A stretch of DNA of 64,000 bases from Phoronis australis. Lineage: Eukaryota > Phoronida > Phoronidae. The notes beneath the pieces are model-generated. The model did no database searches, had not been told where the DNA came from, and saw nothing but the letters and a program-made list of their open reading frames with translations. The stretch is from assembly GCA_002633005.1 (NCBI GenBank), contig NMRA01000559.1:62001-126000 (forward strand). Reading direction: 5' to 3'. The position numbers were made by a program, and so were the translations under genes. This document shows, piece after piece, positions 36,801 to 47,184 of this stretch (positions are counted from its first letter, which is position 1; each line of letters opens with the position of its first letter).

Positions 36801-39745
36801 AAGTGCCCGCTTTCTTTACTCGAGGTCGTGGGTTCAAGTCCCACCAGGTCACACTGCTAAACCCTTGAGCCAGGTTTCTAGCTCCTCAGCTCGGTTTTAA
36901 CCATATATTAATAAAGCATGAAAATATTTCCAGGTGATCAGTGCAATGGGCCCACATGCGAGGCCTGCGCATGTCTGTCACAACATGTATCAGACCGCCT
37001 GCAATTATTTTATATATATTTTAACACAGTGATTCCTAATTTAAAGTAAGTATTTCAACAATGATTATTTCAAAACGTTTTAATGAAATTCAACGATAGC
37101 TGGTAATTCTTGTACAAAATTTCATCAACCGTGTGTATTTATGTGATGGGCACATGAACATGTGTGTTATTTCCTATTCAATTGAAAAAAGGCAGCACAA
37201 TGCTGGTGGGGGGGCCTGTTAAAATGTTCCAGCTGAAATGCTAAATGCTTTCACACGACAAATTTAAAATGTTCTTAGCAAAACTTGCTTCTTATGGCAC
37301 TCTTTAAAACTCAAAAAAGTTTTGAAAAACTTTAAGCTTTAGCGTTTCAAGTTTCTTTCACATGCGCTTTGTCGTTGTAATTTTGTGTATTCAGCAAGAG
37401 AGAGACTGATGCTAGAACTGGTTATCACTGAGACAACGTTCGTGACAGGATGACTAATCGCCAAATTACATGACTCTTACAGGTTACTTACCATTACCCA
37501 TATTCTAACGAAGTTGGTAATATAAACATTCATTCTAACTTCTTTAACCTTTTGCAGTCTGAGTAGCGAAGAGCTTTTCAGATAAATTCACAACAAAATT
37601 GTATCAGCAATACTTAATAGTGTGAATTTTTAGAAATAAAATCGAAAGCCTCATCTCTGCGCTGTTTGTCTAATAATTAATTTTATTGAGACATGCAAAC
37701 ATCATGTGTTTATGAGATAATATGCTTTTAAATCAAAGTAAGCTAGTGCAGTAAGAGAAGACATCTTTGCAACATTCAGTAATGACAAAAAGGAATAAAC
37801 AGTCCCACAAGCAAGGCTCCACTTTTCAAAACACATACCGTGCATGGCGTATGCTGAACCCCACTTTTGATCTTGTAAGCGGCCGCGCTGACCTCTTGAA
37901 ATTTTATCTCCACCGGGTTATCAGGGTCACAGAGACCATCCAACAGGTCTTCATCTATGCTTTTCCTAGGTACCACTTCCCTACTAGAGTCACCCATGTC
38001 TGAATGTCTGCTGTTGAGACTACCTGCAATGCAATATATCATAACGTAATAATTGTAGTAAAAATCGAGGAGGATGGGGCATTAGTACACTGACAAAAAG
38101 TACGCAGCAGAGAAAATGACTATCAACAAAAGGAATGGTTTGAAAATTACTGACAGCAATCAAACGTTAAGGGCCAGGAAGTCACGTGACAAACAAATGA
38201 CAAAATGAATATAGCAATAACAAACTGTGGAGCAGCGGTCAGCTACATTCAAATCTATGACGGACTGTCTACAGATAACTTTTCATTCAAATATTAGCAT
38301 GTTTGATGAGAACCACCCGCATGCGACTGTTTTGATCCTCATTAGTGCCAAAACAGCGAACTAGTGTACACCATAAAAGGAGTCAAAACACTTGATGATA
38401 GACAGCCTCGTCTACCTGGATAAATTGCAACAAAACTGATCTTTTTCCTCCAACAATTTTTAAAATAAACCACAGAATTCAGCAGACATAAACCTCTTGG
38501 ATGACCAAGCCAGTCTTTGTAAACTGACCAAGGTATACAGGACTGCAAACACTGAAGGGGTATGGCATAAAAGTACCTGTGATTACATAACAGGCAATAT
38601 TTACTCATGATGTTGTGCTTACACAAGACCACTGGGTGTGTATAATGAATTCACACACAAACTGTTATGTCACCTCACCTGGTAAATCCATATGGCAATG
38701 TGCCAAATTCAATGAGAACACATAGGAAAATTCTGGCATCTTATTAGATATATTCAAAATACACAATTTCGTTACGCAGGGACATGGGCTTCCAAGCAGC
38801 ATAAAAACAAATAAATCGGTAACTTTTTGCTGATCAAGAGTGACTATTGCTTTTAACAGAGATGTCGCAGACCAAGTAGGCTACCCGACCAAGTGAACTT
38901 GGTCGGCTTACACGGTCGGACCTCGCAGACCAAGTAGATACCTCCGACCAAGTNCATTGATTGTTCACCCGGTATAGTGTCATGGTCCAAAATAAGAATT
39001 GTTTATTTTCAATATTGTTTGAATGTTTTTAGGAACACCATTTTCCTTTCGATGCAAATAATAAAGTGCTTCAAAAGGCGTTTTCTAAATTGTATGGATA
39101 TAAAAGAACCACCAATATTTTAAACACATTCAAGTCTTAATTCCTTAGCAACATGTTCATTAAATGTACTTTTTGTTGTATGACAGCGAAATACAGACTC
39201 ACGTTTCACTTAAAGATTTTGGAATCCCTATTGATCAGTCATGACAAAAATGTGTGTACCACACGCTGGCTCTCCTGCGATACATTCACACTCTCTGCTT
39301 GCGTGCCCCTGAACCTGCTGCTTCAGTGTATTTCTCTTCGTACTATATGTTTTAATTTGTCTCTTCACAGGCACCTTCATCAGCCCTCAGCTATACAATT
39401 TAGTGTATATTTGAGGGCTGATAAAGCTGATAAAGGTACCTATAACCTGTGGTCTCTCGGTGTTTTGCTACATTAGCAAGTCTGAAGAAAGGAGACACTG
39501 GGAGTCAGTCTGTATTAAGCTTTCAAACAAAAAGGTTCAGTCGTGCTTTCAACGAAGTTTAAGTTAATAAAGGGCTGCTACCGAACTACGTAGGCCTACA
39601 ATGTGAACAAACAGTTCAACTGAGTGACAGGTTACTTACTATCGCTGTCGCAACTTCCTTCGAGTTGTTTATCAGGGTCGACAGCGCGATGCAGTCCGTC
39701 TCCGACGCCGTTTTCCTGGAGGCGTTTAGTAACCAACGTGGTCAT
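27826..39745 (-). CDS. PLP-dependent threonine dehydratase (threonine ammonia-lyase) with C-terminal ACT domain, complete, 10 exons, 491 aa
   Basis: Minus-strand exons: 39745-39640, 38023-37839, 36030-35957, 35233-34783, 33764-33674, 33010-32935, 32210-32085, 31097-30930, 29468-29411 and 27966-27826. They total 1476 bp in one continuous frame. The enzyme deaminates L-threonine (often L-serine) to 2-oxobutyrate and ammonia. The PLP-binding Lys is K124 in SFKERGA, created across the exon 3/4 junction. SAGNHA is at 148-153 and the phosphate-binding loop GGGGL at 250-254, followed by EGAGATGLA in exon 7. Residues about 400-472 form one ACT domain (VSDRPGGIAELTKL, then HERAWLRGDIFSV), as in TdcB-type enzymes; plant or bacterial biosynthetic IlvA usually has two. 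Serine racemase and SDS lack this ACT domain. The first about 60 residues are Ser/Asp-rich and not catalytic; the tail is acidic. All introns are GT-AG except intron 7, which needs AG|GCACGT. Confidence 0.92.
27967..29410. other. Threonine dehydratase intron 9
   Basis: No embedded gene or clear repeat found. Confidence 0.5.
29469..30929. other. Threonine dehydratase intron 8
   Basis: No embedded gene or clear repeat found. Confidence 0.5.
31169..31470. mobile_element. Copy of the AATCTCACCAATTT MITE family in threonine dehydratase intron 7
   Basis: The left end TACGGTAAAATCTCACCACT and the right end TGTGTCCTAAATTGGTGACT form imperfect inverted repeats. Internal words such as GAACTTGAACTTGG recur in other copies. 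Non-coding. Confidence 0.65.
31621..31860 (+). pseudogene. Decayed GIY-YIG domain fragment, probably from a Penelope-like retroelement
   Basis: Plus-strand reading gives VYIGETGRVFS, then after a frameshift RLNKHKKEL, a stop, and finally SAVTDHAIGFNHVMNWDDAR. The YIGETGR start, the R-x-x-x-H-K step and the closing DHA...G-H...W pattern are typical of the GIY-YIG nuclease at the C-terminus of Penelope-like elements. At least one frameshift and one stop break it, and no reverse-transcriptase portion is seen. It lies antisense within intron 7 of the threonine dehydratase gene. Other GIY-YIG-bearing retroelements remain possible. Confidence 0.62.
32083..32084 (-). other. Non-canonical GC splice donor of threonine dehydratase intron 7
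   Basis: Exon 7 must end at 32085 (AAAAG|GCACGT) for the frame to continue into exon 8 (TTACAG|AGTGGTT), giving LKGKR-VVLPLCGG. The nearest GT (CAC|GTAATA), 4 nt further on, would shift the frame. AG|GCACGT is close to the AG|GCAAGT consensus of GC-AG introns. Confidence 0.75.
32300..32830 (-). mobile_element. Inverted, near-full copy of the 541-bp MITE
   Basis: Read on the minus strand it begins TAAGACTATGTAGGCC (near 32825) and contains TTTTCTGAAAGTAGAAAG and, near its far end, a word matching CTGAAGTTTGCCAAATTT. The far terminus is eroded. It lies in intron 6 of the threonine dehydratase gene. Confidence 0.7.
35642..35857 (+). mobile_element. tRNA-derived SINE, copy 1 (threonine dehydratase intron 3, antisense)
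   Basis: Starts GGAGGCAGTGTGGCCTAGTG (A-box-like) and has GGTCGTGAATTTGAGTCCC (B-box-like) about 35 bp later, then a non-tRNA body sharing CTAGACCCTTGAGTCAGG and CCAGGTGATCAGTGCAATGG with copy 2. Flanking words AAAGTCCAGCA (35631-35641) and AAAGTCTAGCA (35858-35868) are a probable target-site duplication with one mismatch. Confidence 0.82.
36778..37022 (+). mobile_element. tRNA-derived SINE, copy 2 (threonine dehydratase intron 2, antisense), with intact target-site duplication
   Basis: Same family as copy 1, with the B-box GGTCGTGGGTTCAAGTCCC near 36828. Perfect 10-bp direct repeats AACACAGTGA flank it at 36768-36777 and 37023-37032, showing a retrotransposed insertion. The 3' end is AT-rich (CAATTATTTTATATATATTT) rather than poly(A). 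Confidence 0.88.
38024..39639. other. Threonine dehydratase intron 1
   Basis: No gene. Contains the CCGACCAAGT hairpin at 38885-38906, related CGACCAAGT/AGACCAAGT words on both sides, and one ambiguous base at 38954. Confidence 0.5.
38885..38906. repeat. Short perfect hairpin, 10-bp arms with 2-nt loop
   Basis: CCGACCAAGT, then GA, then ACTTGGTCGG. Further AGACCAAGTA and CCGACCAAGT words occur at 38869-38953, so the arm sequence is repeated locally. Function unknown. Confidence 0.7.
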
Positions 39746-40551
39746 ATTTCCACAAAATCAATTGATATAGTATATCAAAGCAAATGAGGTTAATTCAGTG
39801 AGAAAATCCCGTCGTTCCCTAACTAAACTATGTCGATAAATACGTGAAACTGTTAACACACCACTCTCTCCCCGTCTTGTTGATCCAGTTTCAACTAGCC
39901 GAATGACCCAGTTGCATCATATTTGACCAATGAAATATCAGCATTTGCTCACACCCATGATCTGTTCACACGTAAACAAATTTTGAGTTCATTGAACCGT
40001 AGATACTCCATATTTCAACAGGACCTCACTGAAATTAACTGAAGTAAACAGGGAATCCAGTTGGAACCAACTTTAAACGTTGAACTCTTCGAGAAAGAAA
40101 ATTTGTCTATTAGTTATTGAACAGCCAGAGCTTTTTGAACTCAAACCAAGCATAGTTTACATGAAATACCATCTGAATAAACAACAATGGTCAATTACAC
40201 GAAATTTTCAAAATATCTATTCATATTAACCAAGACGTTGTTCACTTACTTAACTCTCTAGTTGACGCATTAGCTGAGGATTTTCGTTCCATTTTCAATT
40301 TCAAATTGGAGAGGTCGGTTTACGAGTGAGTTTTGCTTGCAAAACATGACCCCTGACCTCTCGTGCAAACGAGACACAAGGTCACGTGAAGTTACGAGGG
40401 TTATGGCTGCTGCGAGAAGTTGTAAGAAGTGTTTAGCAAAAGTTTGATTTTGTTGAAAAAATACTTTGCTGTTCCTACATCGCCATCCATGTTTCCAGTA
40501 TGGAGTAACTCGTAAAAATTGTGTCCGTTGGACTGCCGTTCAAGTTATACA
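39746..40551. promoter_or_regulatory. Shared intergenic region between divergent start codons
   Basis: About 806 bp separate the minus-strand threonine dehydratase ATG (39745) from the plus-strand ATG at 40552, so this region must hold both promoters or one bidirectional promoter. Visible candidates are a CCAAT pentamer (39927-39931) and the palindromic E-box TCACGTGA (40382-40389). Transcription starts cannot be located from sequence alone. Confidence 0.55.
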
Positions 40552-40650
40552 ATGGCTTCCGTTGGACGTAAAGTTGCAGCCAACTTTGCCAAGGGTAAAA
40601 ATTCCTTGAAAAAACGCTTCTCTGGAATGTCGGGAGATGGTACCCTGCCG
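40552..40650 (+). CDS. Putative first coding exon (33 aa) of the ARHGAP29/45-like gene
   Basis: ATG 40552 opens a 33-codon basic segment (MASVGRKVAANFAKGKNSLK, then KRFSGMSGDGTLP) that ends at a clear donor CCG|GTAGGT in phase 0. The next recognised plus-strand exon, at 55448, also starts in phase 0, so the two can be joined in frame across a 14.8-kb intron. That join is inference: no homologue of this 33-residue leader was recognised, and it could belong to another transcript. The last 30 bp of the exon are repeated at 42696-42725 inside the tandem duplication, together with the donor. Confidence 0.5.
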
Positions 40651-42694
40651 GTAGGTATTTGTTTACCTTTACAGATTGTCAGTGATTACAAGATGCTCAG
40701 CATCGTTGCAAAAGTTTTCAGTAAATTTTCAGTTTTTGACAAATGGAGTACTGTACATATTAATTTAATAAGTTCACGGTAACCGTGGCAATGTCAATTT
40801 ATTATTGTCAACCAACTTGCATGTGCACTCCCTGGCACTGGTCAGAGGTCCCTCATTAACATAACCATGCAACCACTGAATAATGGGCCCATCAATGTGA
40901 ATGAAACTGGTTCTCTAAATCAGGGACCACTAAGGCACTAGTCCGACTATTGCCTCTAAAACATTCGACTGAAATCGAAGAGAGCTTAATCGATAGAATG
41001 ATCATAGTGATCTTGTGCAACATTTATAATTTTCGTAAACAAGGCTAGGTCTCCTTAGTCACATCCAAATCTTGGTCTGGCATTGCTAATTTTTTGAAAA
41101 CTCATCAATGGGTCGCAGTCTCCTTGGCGGCAGGTAAATATTCGTCTGACAGCATGGCAGTGCCCGTTGTTCACAGTACGGTAAAAATCGTGTAGACACT
41201 GTTGGAGGAGTTTCTCTTCGTCATTTCTCTCAACTTTTGCTGTTGTTCGCTATGGAAACGGAACATCCATATTTTGATCCAGTTGTACCCATCTGGAGCC
41301 TGGGGTAATTCTGTAACCACAAATTTATCCCTGGGAGATGTTTCGTATCAGTGCTTGTGCAAACTTCAGTCACAACAGCAAAGAAGTTTGGTCAAGGGAT
41401 GGTTAAAAATCGTGGCTTCAGCATAACAGGTCTCAAAAATCATATGTGACGTCGATCTCAATGAACTGTAAGCCTGTTATCACAGGTGTGTCCTGGAGCA
41501 TTCAGTAATATTTTCCATTTTGAGAGTCGCGTGAGGTGCTGAGCTGTGTTTGAAGTTCGCACGCGCACAGATATAAAATTGTTCCAAGGGATAATTTGAA
41601 ACTCTTAAAATACCCGAAGTGTTCCGGATGGGTTGTACCTGTCTATCACACTGAACAGCTTTTCCATTTCTCTGTGCCAATTTCATTCAAAACTACTTCC
41701 CTTGAATGGGGACAAGTTTCCAATTAATTGATATTGAAAAATTTCCAATTCCCACTACTACTGTCCAGACAGTAACTGCCTGGGCTGCATTCTACACACC
41801 CAAGATACTCAGTAGTCACAGTGAATGACTAATGTTTCGCAGGTAATGCTCAAAACTTTACTAGCGTACACTATCTAAATGGAGGCTGGTCGGGGTGATT
41901 GGTCGGCCAAGATATCTAGCCACGAAAGACTTGCAACTGTTTTGTATCTCCGTATTGCTCCCATTGGTTGGCCGGTTCCCCACTGTAGACGGTTGGTAGA
42001 CCTCTGCTGATAGTTGACTGATTGCTGTTATTCCATCTTCTGTTGTTAAACTGTTGATGGATATATCCTTAAAACATTAAAATGAAACATTTTTAATCTA
42101 ATCTGTTGATGATTAATTTTATTCTGAATATATGTATGATTTCAATTGTAACAGTGGTGTGATTTGTGGTCGCTTGCAAAAGTCCCATCATAATGAGCAT
42201 ACTGTAAGTTTAGTTACTTGACTTCTGCATGTTCCAATTTATGTCAAAATAATTTTGAAAGTCGTAATTAATCCTAGTTAGTGGCTAAAAAAATGTTGAA
42301 TTAGTTGCAGGCGTTGGTCTCTTTTGGTCTTCGATGTGAGAACCAAGCTATCACTGAGGTTCTCAAAATCCCTCAATTAACAAAAGAGACAATTGCCCTA
42401 TCACTATAAATGAGATGATTCTCTGTACTAAGGCTTCATTGGTTGATTGCTATGATGGTAGATTCATGCTGAATGGCTAAAATCTTAACCCTTTTCTGGT
42501 GTATATAACTAGTAAATTAGACAGACGGATATATGACTTCTCTTCTGACTTGCTAACAGCAGCCCCCGGGAGCTCATTCAGGGCCTGTCCAGAATAAAGA
42601 TGTTATGTAGTTAAGGTGTGATGTAAGATATGATGGTAAACTTCACTGCAGAGCTATGCCTCTACAGCAACATTCCACTCTGTAACAGACAGCT
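40621..42694. repeat. Tandem duplication, copy 1 (about 2.07 kb)
   Basis: Matches 42696-44812 along its whole length with scattered substitutions and small indels. It begins inside the putative first coding exon (TCTGGAATGTCGGGAGATGG) and ends CTGTAACAGACAGCT. Copy 2 ends with the identical word. Confidence 0.92.
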
Positions 42695-42695
42695 N

Positions 42696-44812
42696 TCTGG
42701 AATGTCGGGAGATGGTACCCTGCCGGTAGGTATTTGTTTACCTTTACAGATTGTCAGTGATTACAAGATGCACAGCATCGTTGCAAAAGTTTTCAGTAAA
42801 ATTTCAGTTTTTGACAAACGGAATACTGTACATATTAATGTAATAAGTTCACGGTAACCGTGGCAATTTATTATCGTCAACTTAGGACGATGTTATCGGA
42901 TATTACTCCCAGTTGTCAACCAACTTGCATGTGCACTCCCTGGCACTGGTCAGATATATATAGTGGACAGGTCCCTCATTAACATAAACATGCAACCACT
43001 GAATAATGGGCCCATGAATGTGAATGAAACTGGTTCTCTAAATCAGGGACCACTAAGGCACTATGTCCGACTATTGCCTCTAAAGAAAAACATTCGATTG
43101 AAATCGAAGAGAGCGAAATCGATCGGATGATCTTAGTGATCTTGTGAAAAAATTATAATTTTTGTAAACAAGGCAAAGTCTCCTTAGTCACATCCAAATC
43201 TTGGTCTGGCATTGCTAATTTTTTGAAAACTCATCAATGGGTTGCAGTCTCCTTGGCGGCGGGTAAATATTCGTCTGACAGCATGGCAGTGCCCGTTGTT
43301 CGCAGTAAAAATCGTGTAGACATTGTTAGAGGGGTTCCTCTTGGTCAGTTGACTCAACTTTTGCTGTTGTTTGCTATGGAAACGGAACATCCATATTTTG
43401 ATCCAGTTGTACCCATCTGGAACCTGGGGTAATTCTGTAACCACAAATTATCCCTGGGAGATGTTTCGTATCAGTGGTTGTGCAAACTTCAATCACAACA
43501 GGAAAGAAGTTTGGTCAAGGGATGGTTAAAAATTGTGGCTTCAGCGTAGCAGGTCTCAAAAATCATATATGACGTCGATCTCAATGTACTGTTAGCCTGT
43601 TATCACAGGTGCGTCCCGGAGCATGCAGTGATATTTTCCATTTTGAGAGTTGCGTGAGGTGCTAAGCTGTGTTTGAAGTTCGCACGTGCACAGATATAAA
43701 ACTGTTCCTCCAAGGGATAATTTGAGACTCTTAAAATACCCGAAGTGTTCCGGATGGGTTGTACCTGTCTATCACACTGAACAGCTTTTCCATTTCTCTG
43801 TGCCAATTTCATTCAAAACTACTTCCCTTGAATGGGGACAAGTTTCCAATTAATTGATATTGAAAAATTTCCAATTCTCACTACTACTACCCAGACAGTT
43901 ACTGCCTGGGCTGCATTCCACACACCCAAGATACTCAGTAGTCACAGTGAGTGACTAATGTTTCGCAGGTATGCTCAAAACTTTACTAGCGTACACTATC
44001 TAAATGGAGGCTGATTGGGGTGATTGGTCGGCCAAGATATCTAGCCACGAAAGACTTGCAACTGTCTTGTATCTCCGGATTGCTCCCATTGGTTGGCCGG
44101 TTCCCCACTGTAGACGTTTGGTAGACCTCTGCTGATAGTTGACTGATTGCTGTTATTCCATCTTCTGTTGTTAAACTGTTGATGGATATATCCTTAAAAC
44201 ATTAAAATGAAACATTTTTAATCTAATCTGTCGATGATTAATTTTATTCTGAATATGTATGATTTCAATTGTAACAGTGGTGTGATTTGTGGTCGCTTGC
44301 AAAAGTCCCGTCATAATGAGCATACTATAAGTTTAGTTACTTGACTTCCGCATGTTCCAATTTATGTCAAATAATTTTGAAAGTCGTAATTAATCCTAGT
44401 TAGGTGGCTAAAAAATGTTGAATTAGTTGCAGGCGTTCGTCTCTTTTGGTCATCGATGTGAGAACCAAGCTATCACTGAGGTTCTCAAAATCCCTCAATT
44501 GACAAAAGAGACTATTGCCCTATCACTGTAAATGAGATGATTCTCTGTACTAAGACTTCATTGGTTAATTGCTATAATTGTAGATTCATGCGAATGGCTA
44601 AAATCTTAACCCTTTTCTGGTGTATATAACTAGTAAATTAGACAGACAGATATATGACTTCTCTTCTGACTTGCTAACAGCAGCCCCCGGGAGCTCATTG
44701 GCCTGTCCAGAATAAAGATGTTACATAGTTAAGGTATGATGTAAGATATGATGGTAAACTTCACTGCAGAGCTATGCCTCTACAGCAACATTCCACTCTG
44801 TAACAGACAGCT
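42696..44812. repeat. Tandem duplication, copy 2 (about 2.12 kb), separated from copy 1 by a single N
   Basis: Starts one base after the N at 42695 with the same TCTGGAATGTCGGG word as copy 1. It includes the last 30 bp of the exon and its donor but no ATG, so it could not act as a first exon on its own. Divergence is a few percent with small indels, typical of alleles in a polymorphic animal. Confidence 0.92.
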
Positions 44813-45777
44813 ATTTGACTTGGGGTCATAAACGGGCAGTTATGTGTTCATGGTCATGGATTCCCTGAGAAATTGGGATACTCATTTTGAACGCCCTATT
44901 TTGAAAGCCTGAATGAATCCTGGTCTGCAGGCTGCATGCCACTTTCTGGATTCTGGATGAAAACACTTGTATGTGCTCCGGGTGCGCGCACAATGATTTT
45001 CGGTGTCCGTATCTATAGGTCATTGCTGAAGGTAAAGAAGTGGACTTTATATGTTAGTTATTCAGTTGTTGATCGCGCAAAACGAGGCTCCCGCGTAAAT
45101 GGAAACCAACTGGGCAAGACAGTTTCATGCATTTTCCAGAAATGTGGATTCTTTCTTTTTCTGAGACTGCAGTTAGTATTTTCCAAGTTGGTTTTGTTTG
45201 AATTCGCTGATCACAATCTCATTTTTCCAAATGTGATTGCACATATGTGTGTATGTTTATTTTGAGCCGTGGTTGGAGCTATGATTTTTCGTTTTTACCA
45301 GTTATTCTGAAATCCTGCTAGTTATTTTGAAAACACACTTAATGCAGTTTTGACAAATACCAATTAGTAATGGTATTTGCTGATTATCCAAGATGTTGGT
45401 CATTAGATCAGTTTGCATAAAAAGTCATTTGTTTATTTACATTTTTCCGAGATGTCTGTCATGGTAATTACATTACCACTTTTGTGGAAAAGTGCTAAAT
45501 CAGAAATTTCTTCAATCATTATTTGTACTTATTTCGTGAAAGTTGTACGGTTAAGATAGTATAACTTTCGTAGGGACATCCCATTTCAGTTGCCTAACAA
45601 TGACCAATATCTATAATGTTTTGATTTAGATCTAATTAAATGCAATCCTCACAAACACATGGCCGTGAAATGGAGCAAGATGTCTCTCTTGTCGCCAAAA
45701 TGAAGCTCAGTCACAAGAGTTATTTTATCCTTTGAAGTTGAACATTTTTGTAGGGTTTAATATAACTTTAAAACATT

Positions 45778-46003
45778 CAAATCTCACCAATTCAGGACAC
45801 AGTATGGGTGACAAATGTAATTTATTTTCTCATTTTTTCCATGAAAGATTCACAGCCCCATCGTAATGTTTTACCATATTCAAGTTCTACGACCAGACAA
45901 TATTTTGAAACACTGTGGCCTTTCACAATGATTTTAGGAGACCTTGGAAAATGGAAAAGGCATTTGTTGGTATATTTTTTCTGAAATTGTTTAGATTTTA
46001 ATA
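45778..46003. mobile_element. Copy of the AATCTCACCAATTT MITE family
   Basis: Left end AAATCTCACCAATTCAGGAC; right end AAATTGTTTAGATTTTAATA. Internal words AAGTTCTACGA and CCTTGGAAAATGGAAAA recur in other copies. Confidence 0.65.
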
Positions 46004-46840
46004 TACAGTACTGGTAATCACAACTAATACTATAGAATGTAACACTGTTTACAGAAGGTCATTCATTTATATATATATTGACCTGCAAGTTTTTTGCGTG
46101 AAAGGCTCTCGAGGTATGCACCATCAGAACATGCTGAAGTCGAGTGGAATCACTCAAAATGCATATTAAGAATCAAATTACATGTCCACAAGTTATCAGT
46201 GATGTCACTAGATGTTTATGATATCACAATCATCTCTGGTCTGTAGATGAAATGTTCTAAATTCCGTAGACCTCAGTGATTTATTGAAATGGTGGGATGT
46301 TCACGTAACTCTGACATAATAGATTGAAATTCCCACTTGATATGATCCTGTAGTTTAAATGTGGTATAGCAACCTGATAAATCATGCTAATTTATGCTAA
46401 TGAGGCCCACTGAACTACTTGTACAAGGCACTGCACTGTGGATGCCTCATGTGTGTGCATCGACCTGGTCATCAAATGGATTCACAAACAGGTGCTCTCT
46501 TGTATTGATGTTTGATATGAATTAATTAGATACGAATTGTTCACATATGTCAGAGATCAACTTGTGATCTCGGGCAGGTGGCTTCCGTGGGAAAATGAAT
46601 CATGGTACGATTGGGGGGATTCCCTCCTCGGGCAAGGGGGGAATCGCCCCCGGGTGGAGCAGATGGTGTCCTGTATGGGCAACTGTTAAGCACATGAACA
46701 TCACGTCTCGGTATCTTGAGCCAGCCATCGTCTCTCGTAAAGGTAGCTGGACCATCTCAACAACAGCGTTTTCACATGAGCATTATTGCTTTTTTATGAG
46801 CTTTGTGATAAAATCGCACTGATTACAAACAAAAATAATG

Positions 46841-47050
46841 GCCGAAATTGCACTTTCCTTGTTTTTCAAAGGTTTCTAACATTGTTGTGAATGCCCACAG
46901 TTTGGTAAACAACTGGTGGTCGCCGTAGTGTACAACTTGAACAGGGATGGACAAGCATTACTTTGGTACTACTTATTTTTTACGGAAAAATGAGAATATA
47001 ATTTCACTTGTCCGCCATACTGTGTCCTAAGTTGGCAAGATTTTACCGTA
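46841..47050. mobile_element. Copy of the AATCTCACCAATTT MITE family, opposite orientation
   Basis: Ends with TGTGTCCTAAGTTGGCAAGA and TTTTACCGTA. The left part, TTTCAAAGGTTTCTAACATT, is the complement of the CCTTGGAAAA side of other copies. Confidence 0.65.
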
Positions 47051-47074
47051 GTTTATGTGAAAAGCAGATATTGC

Positions 47075-47184
47075 GGCAATAGTCGGATATAACGTTCCTG
47101 TATTTTGAGAACCAGTTTTATAACCCTTATTCATTGGAGGAAACTGGTTCTCAGAATTCGGGTAGGCTATATCCGACCATTAAC
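47075..47184. mobile_element. Palindromic foldback element of the GAGAACCAGTTT family
   Basis: GGCAATAGTCGGATATAACG on the left and the complementary GGCTATATCCGACCATT on the right enclose TTTTGAGAACCAGTTT, a short spacer with CCCTTATTCATTGGAG, and AAACTGGTTCTCAGAA. About 110 bp, non-coding. Related copies at 53542-53651, 57895-57990, 40846-40955 and 42955-43082. Confidence 0.75.

Noticed and set aside
35642-37022. tRNA genes
   Set aside because: The tRNA-like A and B boxes belong to SINE heads with a non-tRNA body and target-site duplications; no intact cloverleaf gene was seen.
43184-43444. Frames of 60-90 residues in the duplicated 2.1-kb segments
   Set aside because: Frames differ between the two copies through indels and have no recognisable homologue.
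46595-46822. 75-residue plus-strand frame in a GC-rich patch with a donor-like site after it
   Set aside because: Considered as an alternative first exon of the RhoGAP-like gene, but no homology, no conserved phase evidence and no upstream promoter sign.
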